A DNA stretch of 42,064 nt from NCBI GenBank assembly GCA_033297205.1, contig MU859306.1, forward strand, positions 1-42,064. Direction: 5' to 3'. Under the pieces are notes generated by a model, which was not told the DNA's origin, searched no databases, and saw only the letters and a list, made by a program, of their open reading frames with translations. The position numbers were made by a program, and so were the translations under genes. The DNA comes from Pseudoneurospora amorphoporcata. Taxonomy: Eukaryota; Ascomycota; Sordariomycetes; Sordariales; Sordariaceae. Below, piece by piece: positions 21,373 through 31,277 of the stretch; position 1 is the first letter of the stretch, and each line of letters begins with the position of its first letter.

Positions 21373-21387
21373 CCGCAACCCCCTATC

Positions 21388-21450
21388 TTCTTCCCCCCTC
21401 TTCCTCCTTCTTCCTCCCTCTTCCTCCCTCTTCCTCCCTCTTCCTCTAAC
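21388..21450. repeat. Polypyrimidine cttcctccct tandem array
   Basis: Repeated cttcctccct units are followed by ctaacttg. A similar array occurs at 33594-33650. This is simple-sequence DNA that gives rise to spurious Ser/Pro/Leu-rich ORFs. Confidence 0.8.
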
Positions 21451-21663
21451 TTGCTCTTCCTCTCTCTATCTTGTCAACGAGGCAGACAGGCTCGTATTCT
21501 GCCTTGCCTGACGAACTTGCACAAATACTAGACATTTAGCTAATACCCACCTCCCTCCTCTAGGCAGCAGCCGCTCAGTGTTACGACGCTTATCATAGTT
21601 GTGAGGACTTCCGTGCGAGATACCAGGGGAAATTTGGCCGCACGCCATACGTTTCCCCCCAAA

Positions 21664-22009
21664 AAGGCAACCAGAGGGTTCACTTCGGGTAGCGTTTGTT
21701 TTCATATCAAGGCTTCCAGCCTCGCTTCGAGCCAAGCCCCATGCAGCTCTCTCGGCCAATCGACTCGTCTACAAAGGTGTTGGCGGCTGCACCGGCAGTG
21801 TGTGGCAAGCCAACCACCATGGTTATGACATGCCAGGATGGAAGGGAAGAGGTAGGCTGATGCAGGCAGATGAAGAAGGTAGGTTAAGGCAGGTACATGA
21901 AGGAGGTCCATTGTGATCAGTTTGTCGTAGTGGATCACCAAACCGTGATCCAACAAGACAAGAGCGAGAGATTCCCTTGCCACGCTCTCATCTGCATACA
22001 CATAACTGG
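21664..22009 (+). repeat. Repeat B, left copy; arm of an inverted repeat
   Basis: 21741-22009 is the reverse complement of 22804-23063, giving arms of about 265 bp around a roughly 800-bp spacer. 21664-21732 also matches 34070-34132 in direct orientation. The 109-codon minus-strand ORF here is mirrored in the other arm and so follows the repeat rather than an independent gene. Internal caggcagatgaagaaggtag units recur near 40910-40970. Confidence 0.75.
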
Positions 22010-22047
22010 GCCGAGAAGTACTAGGAACCAATTAGGAATGGTCTTCT

Positions 22048-22305
22048 GACCGAGTGCAATCTTGGTGTTACCCGTGTAAAAGATCTAGCGGCAGTGTCAG
22101 GACGGTCAACTTTTCTCGTAATCCGCCCAATTATATTCATCCTTTTAGCGCCGCCTCCCCACTCACCGTAATGCCTCCGTCCGAACGATATGGATATGGG
22201 AGCTGGTGGTTCAGTTTTTTGACCCTACCACGTGATTAAAAGACCCGTTTCCTGTCCTTCCCGCTCCCATAGATAAGAGCACTGAGGGGTGGCTTATCTA
22301 TGGGA
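22048..22305 (+). repeat. Repeat A, copy 1, ending in a 15-bp perfect hairpin
   Basis: Starts gaccgagtgcaatcttggtg and contains the diagnostic gaccctaccacgtgattaaa. Related copies are at 34304-34711 (palindromic) and 41083-41247. Its end is a hairpin with 15-bp arms gctcccatagataag / cttatctatgggagc around a 14-nt loop (22270-22313 region). It probably represents one half of the palindromic form. Confidence 0.7.
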
Positions 22306-22313
22306 GCAGTTTT

Positions 22314-22803
22314 TGACAGGGGTTTGGATAACTCAGCTACACCTCTGAAATATAAATGTTAGGGCGAGTACGTCGATCATACAGAAAGTAGGGGAACAGA
22401 GGTAAGCGACTGGGCACTTTTCTGTAAGTGCCACGCTGTGGCAGAAGTCAAAAATTAACCTTTCATACGCCGGCAGAGGTGTAGAAACCCCGGCGTTTCC
22501 AGAAGCGTTTTCATCCCATCACTCACGCCAAGCTCACCAAATATACCGTTTCCACCTACTCGCGCCAAGCGCGGCTAAGGCTATAAGGGCAGGCTAGCAC
22601 ATTGAACGTTAATTCTAAATTAGGCTTCGATACCATGGTTCTATGGGAGCACACGGTGACTAGGTGTCTCGTTTTTTACAAGCTTCCCAGGTAAACTTAC
22701 TAAGTTGGATTGGACGTTTGTACCTGTTGTGCCCATTCAGCACCGTCGCACACTCCGGTGAAGCTGCATCTTTCAACCTCAGCGCATCGACAGCCGATAC
22801 AAA
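22314..22803. other. Spacer of the B inverted repeat, no gene recognised
   Basis: Short ORFs only. No match to other parts of the window was noticed. Confidence 0.35.
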
Positions 22804-23170
22804 CCAGTTATGTGTGTGCAGATGCGAGCGTGGCAAGGGAATCTCTCGCTCTTATCTTGTTGGATCACGGTTTGGTAATTTTATAAATCACAATAACCTC
22901 CATCATATACCTGCCTTAACCTACCTTTTTCATCTGCCTGCATTAGCCTACCTCTTCCCTTCCATCCTGGCATGTCATAAACATGGTGGTTGGCTTGCAA
23001 CACGCTGCCGGCGCAGCCGCCAACACCTTTGTAGACGAGTCGATTGGCGGAGAGAGCTGCATGCCAGGGCTGCGAAACAAGGTGACGGCGGCGTTGAGAG
23101 CAACAAGCCAACCACAGCTCTAGGATCAGAAGCCGGCAGCTAGGGTGGGATGGCTTTAAGCCTGGGTTGG
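22804..23170 (-). repeat. Repeat B, right copy
   Basis: 22804-23063 pairs with 21741-22009. 23064-23170 is the reverse complement of about 34165-34272 (the cttctgatcctagag block). Together with the 34-kb copy it lets a longer ancestral unit be outlined. Confidence 0.7.
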
Positions 23171-24361
23171 GCTGTGGACGATGGCCTGAAAATGAAGCCT
23201 CATCGATTGACAACTGTCGAGGTGTTTGGTCAATTGAGTGCCCACCCGCCGACCGCCTGAACTTGGGACATGGTCAAACCAAACCGCAGACCAGATGACC
23301 ACAGTGAGGCCGGGTTCCATTGCCGCGTATTTTGGAGCTGACCTTTTCTCCAGAGCGGGAAGGCGAAGACAAGTGGAATGGTTTGAGGTTGTGTTGTGAG
23401 TGTTTGACGTGTGCAGTCTCGATGACCAGAGACACTGAAAGCTCTGAAAAGTGAGGGCATTGTTTCCCAGAAATCATTGGCCCCCGCAACCCGAACCATT
23501 TTGTCATGGACCATCCACATTGCGGCCCGTTCCTCCATTTCCCACCATCCTCAACGTGGACTCCTGGCTTCCATGCCATGATTTGATGACTACCCGGGCG
23601 GTTAACCATTCATTTGGGTCTGCCACCGTTCGAATGATCCTCTTCTTTGGCTTCATAGCCACCATGGACTGGGTGCACTATGGCACTCACACGCCCAAGC
23701 AGGCCATTTATCACCAGTCCTTATTCCCGTCACCTCGGAATTCCGCTAGTAGGGGTAGAATGTAGGTTTTTTTGGGCGATGCCTCGATTCACCGTATGAT
23801 CTCCCCTCGCCTATGCCAGAAACCATAAGCTAACTGCTCTAGACTATTTCACAGTTACCAATGAAATGTCGATATCACCTTGGAGGTATATTGTGGCTCG
23901 GCGTGTTGTGGGGGCAGGCGTCGCATTCAGCTTTCCCCGAAAGGATATCTTCACACTACCAATGGCACATGCGATTGGTGGCCGACCCACGCCAGGCTGG
24001 GAATTTGGGCATTAATAGGTAGTGTCCATTGGGCATCTTGACACCTAGGCTGATCTGGAAGGCCAGGCGTCAACAGCTGATGCCGCAAATTTGCACATTT
24101 CGCTAGCACATCCGCCATCCCACAGTTTTGAGACCACCTTTGGTTGGGGATGAGTCTTCTGAGCTGCAAACCAAAGTTTGGGGACACTACACCTTTGAGA
24201 TTTTGGTCGGCTAACCAGTTGGTCAATACTCATCTTTTCGTTCCGTTCTGTCAACCCCTCGCTTTCTCCCTGAACATTGCAAGACGATCAACTCCTTAAA
24301 TCCCACACGCTTGATCTTGTAAGCAAGTATTATACACATCCCGAAGCCCAATCCCTGCGAC
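23171..24361. other. Upstream region of the second NLR gene
   Basis: No gene is supported. Overlapping ORFs on both strands at 23230-23765 have no motif or repeat partner. The last 120 bp before the ATG at 24362 are pyrimidine-rich and contain a tattatac element near 24328, which is compatible with a core promoter. Confidence 0.35.
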
Positions 24362-24485
24362 ATGAAAAGGCCCTGGTCTATCTACAATTCTGGTTCGGGT
24401 TTCTCCAATGCCAATACCGGCCCGGGGGTTCAGTATAATAACAACGCCGCCGGGCCTCAATACAACAACTGCAACTTCCATGGAT
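24362..24485 (+). other. Exon encoding a putative amyloid signalling motif
   Basis: About 41 residues with spaced Gly-x-Gly, Gln-Tyr-Asn-Asn and Asn-rich elements (GSGFSN, GPGVQYNNN, AGPQYNN). The pattern resembles the sigma/Ses_B type of prion-like motif known from fungal NLRs and their partner effectors. It sits alone on the first exon, so it could be shuffled as a module. No partner effector gene with the same motif is visible in the window. Confidence 0.55.
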
Positions 24486-26461
24486 GTAGGTTTCCATTAC
24501 GGGTGGTGACGGTATAGGCTTGTGCTAACATCCAACAGCTCCTTGCTCTGTAACTGATCAAGAACGTGAGAAGCAAGGTCAGTACACTGATTCCTCACCA
24601 CGTCTTCATCAAGACTGACCGGGACGCCATGCAATGTCAGAGAAGGACCAGGAATGCCTGAAGCACTTGCGCCTTACCGATCCTCGCGATGATAAAGTCC
24701 GCATCGAACGGACCAAAGGCGGCCTTTTGCAGGACTCATATCGTTGGGTCCTCAATAACGCTGACTTTCAACAATGGCGTGACGACTCACAGCACCGACT
24801 GCTCTGGATCAAGGGCGACCCCGGCAAAGGGAAGACTATGTTGCTGTGCGGCATCATCAATGAGCTGGATCAAGGCAATACTGCCAACGCGCGCCATTGC
24901 AATGTGGCCTACTTCTTCTGCCAAGCTACCGACTCTCGCATCAATAATGTAACCGCCGTACTGCGCGGCCTAATCTACCTACTTAGTGACCAGCAGCCAT
25001 CTATCCTCTTATACGTACGTAGTGAGTACGACCGTGTAGGCGAAGGCCTCTACAAAGATGCAAATACGTGGGACGCCTTATCGAGAATCTTCACCAACAT
25101 CCTACGAGACCCAAGCCTCCGAACGACCTACTTAGTCATTGACGCGCTTGACGAGTGCGTTAAAACAGACCTGCCACAGCTTCTCGACTTAATTGCTCAG
25201 CAATCATCATCTGGATGTCGAGTTAAGTGGATCGTCTCAAGCCGTAATTGGCCGCAAATTGAGGAAGGGTTAGAGAAAGCCGCAGATAAAGTGGTCTCCC
25301 TGGAGCTAAATGCGGAATCCGTCGCAGCGGCTGTCAATACATTTATCCTACACAAGGTGGATGACCTAGCAAGGCGGAAGAAGTATGATCCAAGGACAAA
25401 AAAGACCGTTCAGGACTACCTGTGCTCCAACGCGCAAGATACGTTCCTCTGGGTGGCGTTGGTCTGCCAAGTACTTGCAGGCCCGGAGGTTAAGAAATGG
25501 CGTACCAAAGAAATGCTACGCAAATTTCCGTCCGGGCTGGATTCCCTATATACGCGGATGATGGAGCAGATTATTCAGTCCGATGATGCGGATCTGTGCA
25601 GGCAAATTCTTGCCGTCTCCTCTATCGTTCGCCGACCCATCAGCCTTCAAGAACTAACCACTCTCGTCGAGATGTCAGACGATATCTCATATGATCCGCA
25701 GTCTCTGGAAGAGCTTATAGGGCTTTGCGGCTCGTTTTTGACTCTTCGAGACCAGACTGTTTATTTTGTCCATCAATCAGCCAAGGACTTTCTACTTGGC
25801 AATGCCTCTGATAAAGCTGGTAACCAAGCTTCTTAGGAGACGTTCAAGTGGATTCTTCCTTCTGGGAAAGAAGATGTGAATTATACCATCTTCTCAAGGT
25901 CACTTGATGCCATGTCTACAACACTGCGACGCGACATATATGGCTTAAGGGCACCGGGATTTCCGAGTGACAAGGTCCAAGTACCGAATCCGGACCCGCT
26001 AGCGACGGTGCGGTACTCGTGCGTCTACTGGGTTGATCACTTGTGTGACTCGGTTTCTGGCACGAATACAAAACGGTATGATCCTCTATGGGATGAGAAG
26101 GGTGTCTATAAATTTCTTGAGACGAAGTACCTTTACTGGCTGGAAGCTCTAAGTCTACTCCAAGCTATGCCTGCGGGCGTTGTTGCTATTAGAAAGCTCG
26201 AGGGCCTGCTAGTAAGTACAAGTCTAACTCCGCACTAGGAACTTGGTCTAACTAAAGATATAGGGAGGCAATTATCAGTGGCAGTTAACAAAACTTATTC
26301 GGGATGCTCACCGATTTATTCTATCTTATCGATAGATAATAGAGCAAGCTCCACTTCAAGCATACATCTCAGCGCTTGTATTTGCTCCAAGCGGTAGCTT
26401 GATAAAGAGGAATTTCAGCACAGAAGAACCTGAATGGATTCTAACTAAGCCGGCTGTAGAA

Positions 26462-27620
26462 TTGGATTGGAATGCATGCCTCCAGACCCTAGAAGGCCAT
26501 AGCAGCTCCGTTACCTCCGTGGCCTTCTCGCCTGATGGCCAGCGGCTTGCGTCCGGTTCGAGGGACAAAACGATCAAGATCTGGGATCCGGCGTCGGGGA
26601 GCTGCCTCCAGACCCTAGAAGGCCCTCGCAACTCTGTTTTTTCTGTGGCCTTCTCGCCTGATGGCCAGCGGCTTGCGTCCGGTTCGTATGATAGAACGAT
26701 CAAGATCTGGGATCTAGTGTCAGGGAGCTGCCTCCAGACCCTAGAAGGCCATAGCCGGGACGTCCGCTCAGTGGCCTTCTCGCCTGATGGCCAGCGGCTT
26801 GCGTCCGGTTCGTCGGACAAGACGATCAAGATCTGGGATCCAGCGTTGGGGAGCTGCCTCCAGACTATAAAAGACCATAGCGGCGCCGTTTACTCAGTGG
26901 CCTTCTCGCCTAATGGTCAGCGGCTTGCGTCCGGTTCGTCGGACAAGACGATCAAGATCTGGGATCCGGCGTCGGGGAGCTGCCTCCAGACCCGAGAAGG
27001 CCATAGCCGGGGCGTTCGCTCAGTGGCATTCTCGCCTGACGGCCAGCGGCTTGCGTCCGGTTCGGCGGATAGGACGATCAACATCTGGGATCTAGCGTCA
27101 GGGAGCTGCCTCCAGACCCTAAAAGGCCATAGCCGGGGCGTTTGCTCAGTAGCATTCTCGCCTAATAGCCAGCGGCTTACGTCCGGTTCGTTGAATAGGA
27201 CGATCAACATCTGGGATCTAGCGTCAAGGAGCTGCCTCCAGACCCTAAAAGGCCATAGCAACGCCGTTGGCTCAGTGGCCTTCTCGCCTGATGGCCAGCG
27301 GCTTGCATCCGGTTCGTCGGATAATACGGTCAAGATCTGGGATCCAGCGTCGGGGAGCTACCTACAGACCCTAGAAGGCCATAGGCGCTACGTTCACTCA
27401 ATGGCATTCTCGCCTGATGGTCAGCGGCTTGCGTCTGGTTCGTCGGACAAGACGATCAAGATCTGGGATCCAGCATTAGGGAACTGCCTCCAGACCCTAA
27501 AAGGCCATAAGTGCTCCGTTAAATCAGTAGCATTCTCGCCTGATAGCCAGCGGCTTGCGTCCGGTTCGTCGGATAGGACGATCAAGATCTGGGATCTAGT
27601 ATCGGGGAGCTGCCTCCAAA
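26462..27620 (+). repeat. Nine near-identical 126-bp WD40 repeat units
   Basis: Nine units of 42 codons each, with long identical stretches such as ttctcgcctgatggccagcg in most units. Variable positions are concentrated at the same few codons after GH and after GS. This pattern is typical of NLR WD40 arrays under concerted evolution with diversification of the ligand-facing residues. Confidence 0.9.
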
Positions 27621-27969
27621 CGATTATTATTAGTACTATGATGACCGATATATCATTTGACCATACTAATCGCTACCTACGTACCAACGTTGGACGTATT
27701 AAAATAGATACAGAACCGATCGAAAGCCAAGTTTTACTAGATAATCCAGAGAGCTATGGCTATGGCTTGGAAAAGAATAGTTCTTGGATTACTTGCAACG
27801 GCCAGAATGTACTCTGGCTGCCACTGAATTACCGACCGTTTACGTGGGACCTCCAGGGACGGATGATATCCATCAGCAGCGTATCAGGACTGGTTTGGTT
27901 TATTAGCTTCTCGCAAGACATATAATGTATTCCATGTCTTTCTCAATTTCTTTCTCTCTATCTTATATT

Positions 27970-28162
27970 TGTGACGGCGCGGCTCAGCCGCTGGTCAGCA
28001 TTGCTCCCATAGCTGCATGGTTCTTGGCAGCGCACAGTATATCGTTTGCGCCGCAGCCATCCTTTGTATTCTAGTTCTTCCTTTTCCTCATCTTTCGATC
28101 TTCATATAATAGTAGGGTGATTATCGCTTTGTCGCATTCCTTTCCCACTGTTCGCCGTGACA
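27970..28162 (+). mobile_element. 5' LTR of a retrotransposon (193 bp)
   Basis: Starts TGTGACGGCG and ends CGCCGTGACA, an inverted TG...CA pair. It contains a catataat-type promoter element near 28104 and lies 160 bp upstream of the gag start codon at 28325. The element sits in the 3' UTR of the second NLR gene. The second LTR is not found, so no target duplication can be checked. Confidence 0.6.
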
Positions 28163-29409
28163 ATCGAAAGATCAAACAAACTTATTGGGGACGATTTAAA
28201 ACATCTTACCTTTTTTCCAGAAGATTGATCGCGCGCGACAAGACAATTGCCCGCACCCTACGATAAGAACGTCGACCCAGACTCAGACTTGAAGAATTTG
28301 AAGATTTGAACCCCAGACACCAAGATGGCGCGCGACCCTAAGGAAGCCGCCCAGACAAAGGCGCAAGCCATCCAGGAAGTTACCTTTGACTTCGCTAAGT
28401 TGAACTAGGAAGACCCTGTCGCGAAGACCCATTTGAGCCGTAGGTCTATCGACTAACGCCACGTCTCAACCATCCATAAAACCCAAACTGCGACTCTGGA
28501 GGCGGCCGAAGAAGCTAGAGACGATGAGGTGGCTGACAACGCTACTTTCGAGTACTACGTTGAGAATGTGCTCCCCCAAGTTCAAAGCCTTCACTTCCCA
28601 GACACGAAGGACGACATGCTCGAGGACTTGCAAGCTAAGATCCAAGAGATGGCCGCCCGGTACACCTCCAGCAGTAAGGGACCTTACTTCCCCTTCCAGC
28701 CCTTCTTCGACATGGGAGCAGACCGCGTTCGCTTCAATAACTTAATAGGATACAATGACTTCGTCTTGGAGGTTTAGGAATATCCCAAGGTTATATTTAT
28801 AGAGATGAAGGCCCGCGCTCTTGCTATGCTGGCCTATAAAGAACAACAAGAAGAGATCTTCGTCATTGCGAATCGTCTGGACCGCACTATGGCCGACCTG
28901 CACGACTAGATTATGCACTTCAAAGAGCTCTATACTAGGGCTCACGAGAAGTCGGACAAGACTAGACTTCGTACTACCATCGAGAACGACGAGGATGACC
29001 GCAGTAACGAACGCACTGCCCATCCTGAGGGTGTGGAAGCGGCCATCGACAGAGCCAACCGCGAAAAAGCCCGCCGCTTACGCGACTAAAATATCGAGCC
29101 TGCCTTTGAGGAAGAGGACGACGCGACCGACCGGACCCGATCTCAACGCGAGATGGTAGAGGATTTGCTGGCTACCCTCGCTACCAAAGAGAACGAGCTG
29201 GCCAAGGCTAAGAGGGAAATCGACTCCCTAAACCAGACCGTCGTTGACGTCGTTCGCGACCCCAGCCGTCGTAGTGCTACTCCCGGTTCGACCTCTGTTA
29301 CTTCGGCTGGAGGTAAATCCTCCCGGATTTCTAACCCGCCTATATTTTACGCGGACAAGTCCAAGGATATGGTCACTTTCGAGGTCTGGTACCGCTCCGT
29401 AGCTAATAA

Positions 29410-29892
29410 TTTGGGGCATTTTTCCTAAGTTTTTGTTCTAGAAAAGGGGTTATTAGAAGCAGGGAGGTCCAATTAGATAGGGGTAGATCGGCCTGACTTG
29501 TCTCCGGGATCCGATGAAGGTGGCTAGGACAAGGACATTCGGAGGATAAAAGAAAGAAAAAGGTAACTTAAACCAGACATTCTTTGCTAGCCGGAACACA
29601 TTTAAGCTTCGCCCCAAAAAAGACCTTATTAAGTTTTCCCCTCGTAAACCCCTTTGCCTTATGAACTGACCACCAGATCTGCTCCTCGCTGTGAGGAAAA
29701 CTAACTTAGAGGGCGAAGCTTCGCTTCCCCTCTCCCTAGTAGTTGAATGGCTGCTGTCTAGTAAACATTATCTTCGTTCCTTATTGGAGTCCTAACAAAA
29801 CTATTTTGACCAATAGATCTACTCCTTATTATAAGTTATTTGGTGATGGGCTGCCCTATTCTAGTTTTGAGTATTGTTTTGCTCTATTTCAC
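29410..29892 (+). mobile_element. 483-bp insertion element K, copy 1, with TAA target duplication
   Basis: Begins TTTGGGGCATTTTT and ends CTCTATTTCAC. It is flanked by TAA on both sides (29407-29409 and 29893-29895), and removing it with one TAA restores the gag frame (VANN-KLKV). A second copy lies at 39088-39559, also preceded by TAA. No terminal inverted repeats, LTR ends or poly-A tail are evident. It contains a perfect 12-bp palindrome gcgaagcttcgc shared by both copies. A 3-bp TAA duplication would fit a PIF/Harbinger-type MITE, but the ends do not support that. Confidence 0.75.
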
Positions 29893-30402
29893 TAACAAGT
29901 TGAAAGTCAATGCCGACTACTTTGCCAACGACAAAGCCAGACAAGCTTACATCGAGAATCGCCTTACTAGTTATACGGCCAAAGACTTGCAACCCTACCT
30001 GCGCGACACCTATCCGAACTAGATTATAACGTCCAAAGACTTGATGGCATATTTCAAGCGTTAATACGACAACCCGAATACGGCTCGTCAAGTTATGGAG
30101 GATTTTGAGAAGCTGCGTATGTATTAAGAAGACTTTTATATCTTCAAGAACAAATTCGTGCGTCTGGCTAGCGAGTGTGTGACGAACGGCAGTCTGATCT
30201 GCCTAAATGGGATAGCTGAAGGTGAAGACTATTAGAAGACGTTCGGTGAAGCCAAAAGGTTTATAACAAGTATAGTGGCGTCATACTAGTCTCAATGATG
30301 GTGATCTGTTGACTACTGCAGAACTATCTAACAATCTGAGTTCTCCAGTCGTCCTTTTATACCTTGGTGCCTTCTAGTTACATGCGTCTGGCTCATTGGT
30401 CG

Positions 30403-30535
30403 TAGCTTGGCTCATGAGCTTCTTCCTGGCTCATGAGCTCCTTTCTGGCTCATGAGCTCCTTTTTGGCTTATGAGCTCCTTTCTGGCTCATGAGCTCCTT
30501 TCTGGCTCATGAGCCCCAAGTTGGCTCATGAGCCT
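30403..30535. repeat. About six 20-bp tandem units (ggctcatgagctcctttct)
   Basis: Direct, uninterrupted units with a few substitutions, each containing the palindromic ctcatgag core, inside the solo LTR. They have no spacers, so this is a minisatellite. Confidence 0.85.
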
Positions 30536-30582
30536 GTCTTGGCAGTTATGAGCCCTCCTTGCCTGATCCTGGCTCTTACCCC

Positions 30583-30782
30583 TGATATCACAGGATTATC
30601 CTGTGATATGCCCACCCTGCACCGACTCTTGATGTGCCATGCCTATTGTCATGGCACGGTCACGTGTAGGGTCATGTGCGCGCACGAACTGGCCTTCCAG
30701 GGCTCTCGCTCCGTATACACCCTTCCTTTCCTTTCCTTGCATAATAACGCATATCTATAGTTCGGTAGGCCCGTGTCATCAC
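30583..30782 (+). repeat. Family H segment, copy 3, nested in the solo LTR
   Basis: Starts tgatatcacaggatta with an internal palindrome and ends gtgtcatca. It is related to 18208-18420 and 20310-20412. It is absent from the 401-bp LTR relative, so it was inserted into this LTR. TGAT/ATCA ends suggest a small LTR-like unit, but no target duplication is clear. Confidence 0.55.
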
Positions 30783-31277
30783 TTAAGTTCGTAACAGAGT
30801 GCCAATTGGCCCAGTCCCAATGGAAGGAGGCTTTTCACCGCCGTCTTTCCCCGGAGCTCCAAGTGGGAATGGCTCTCTATGCTACGCTGGACGTAGTCGA
30901 CTTTGATGGCTACGTGAGGACCGCGGAGCAAGTCGCGTATACCTAAAAGGTAGCCAAGCGGTCTACCACCTCGAATAACTCCTCTGCCAGTGCTAGGGGA
31001 AGGAACAACACAAGAGGATAGAGAGGAAGAGGCTCCTCATCGACTGGAGGTAATTCTAACTCGTTCAACCAAAAAACGCCCAACAAGGAAGAGATTAACG
31101 AGATATATTAGAAGGGTATGTGCTTCATCTATAAGTAGCGAGGCCATCGCATCTTCCTCCTACAATAAAAAGTCTTGGCGCTAAGTGTTAGTCTTAACGC
31201 TTGGTTGCCTATAGAATTCTTAATACTACCCAAATCGCCGTTTTTATAGTCGATATCTCAATAACCGCAACGACGAA

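Larger units (their letters stand above)
24362..27925 (+). pseudogene. NACHT-WD40 NLR with Gly/Asn/Gln-rich N-terminus; two nonsense codons
   Basis: Inferred exons are 24362-24485, 24539-24577, 24641-26211 and 26285-27925, with introns of 53, 63, 73 bp and CTAAC or CTGAC branch sites; the frame is kept at every junction (about 1,124 codons). Exon 1 encodes YNSGSGFSNANTGPGVQYNN and two further Gly-Asn-Gln units, like the amyloid-forming signalling motifs at the N-termini of some fungal NLRs. There is no HET or NACHT_N domain. NACHT shows Walker A GDPGKGKT and Walker B YLVIDALDEC. Nine WD40 repeats (126-bp units, GHS..VxSVAFSPDGQRLASGS..KTIKIWD) precede the common tail. Stops are TAG at 25834, where the third copy has CAG, and TAG at 26333 in the linker after the last intron. 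In this receptor class ligand sensing by WD40 leads to NACHT oligomerisation and N-terminal signalling. The gene is close to intact and may be a recent null allele. Confidence 0.85.
30178..30796 (-). mobile_element. Solo LTR of 619 bp inserted in gag, with 5-bp target duplication GAGTG
   Basis: Ends are TGTGACGAAC and GTTCGTAACA on the plus strand. GAGTG flanks both sides (30173-30177 and 30797-30801), and excision restores the gag reading SE-CQLAQ. Orientation is minus, judged by a ggtataaaagg promoter element near 30354-30364 (reverse strand). A shorter 401-bp relative lies in plus orientation at 31820-32220. The extra length comes from a 20-bp tandem array and a family H segment nested inside. 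Confidence 0.88.
28325..31172 (+). pseudogene. LTR-retrotransposon gag, RIP-decayed and interrupted by two insertions
   Basis: Starting at ATG 28325 (MARDPKEAAQTKAQAIQEV), a single frame runs to 29409. After a 483-bp insert it resumes at 29896, and after a 619-bp solo LTR it resumes at 30797. Visible parts are an N-terminal helical region, a capsid-like core (MVTFEVWYRSVANN, then KLKVNADYFANDKARQAYIE, DLQPYLRDTYP, FKNKFVRLASE and CQLAQSQWKEAFHRRL) and a degenerate CCHC knuckle. The knuckle reads CFIYK-stop-RGHRIF, in which the second Cys is Tyr (TGT to TAT) and a Gln is a stop. About a dozen in-frame stops are TAG or TAA; none is TGA. The protein would package element RNA as in Ty3/gypsy-type elements. 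No protease, RT or integrase follows, so the element is truncated after gag. Confidence 0.8.

Noticed and set aside
23230..23765. Overlapping 100-codon ORFs on both strands upstream of the second NLR
   Set aside because: No motifs, no repeat partner in the window, no splice-supported extension and opposing strands; nothing favours a gene.
28055..28070. ccatcctttgtatt shared with the first NLR 3' UTR as proof that the UTR resumes inside the LTR
   Set aside because: Fourteen bases within an otherwise unrelated LTR are too little; treated as chance.
30403..30535. Regular short repeats that could suggest a CRISPR array
   Set aside because: The units are contiguous, have no spacers and lie inside an LTR in a eukaryotic sequence; it is a minisatellite.
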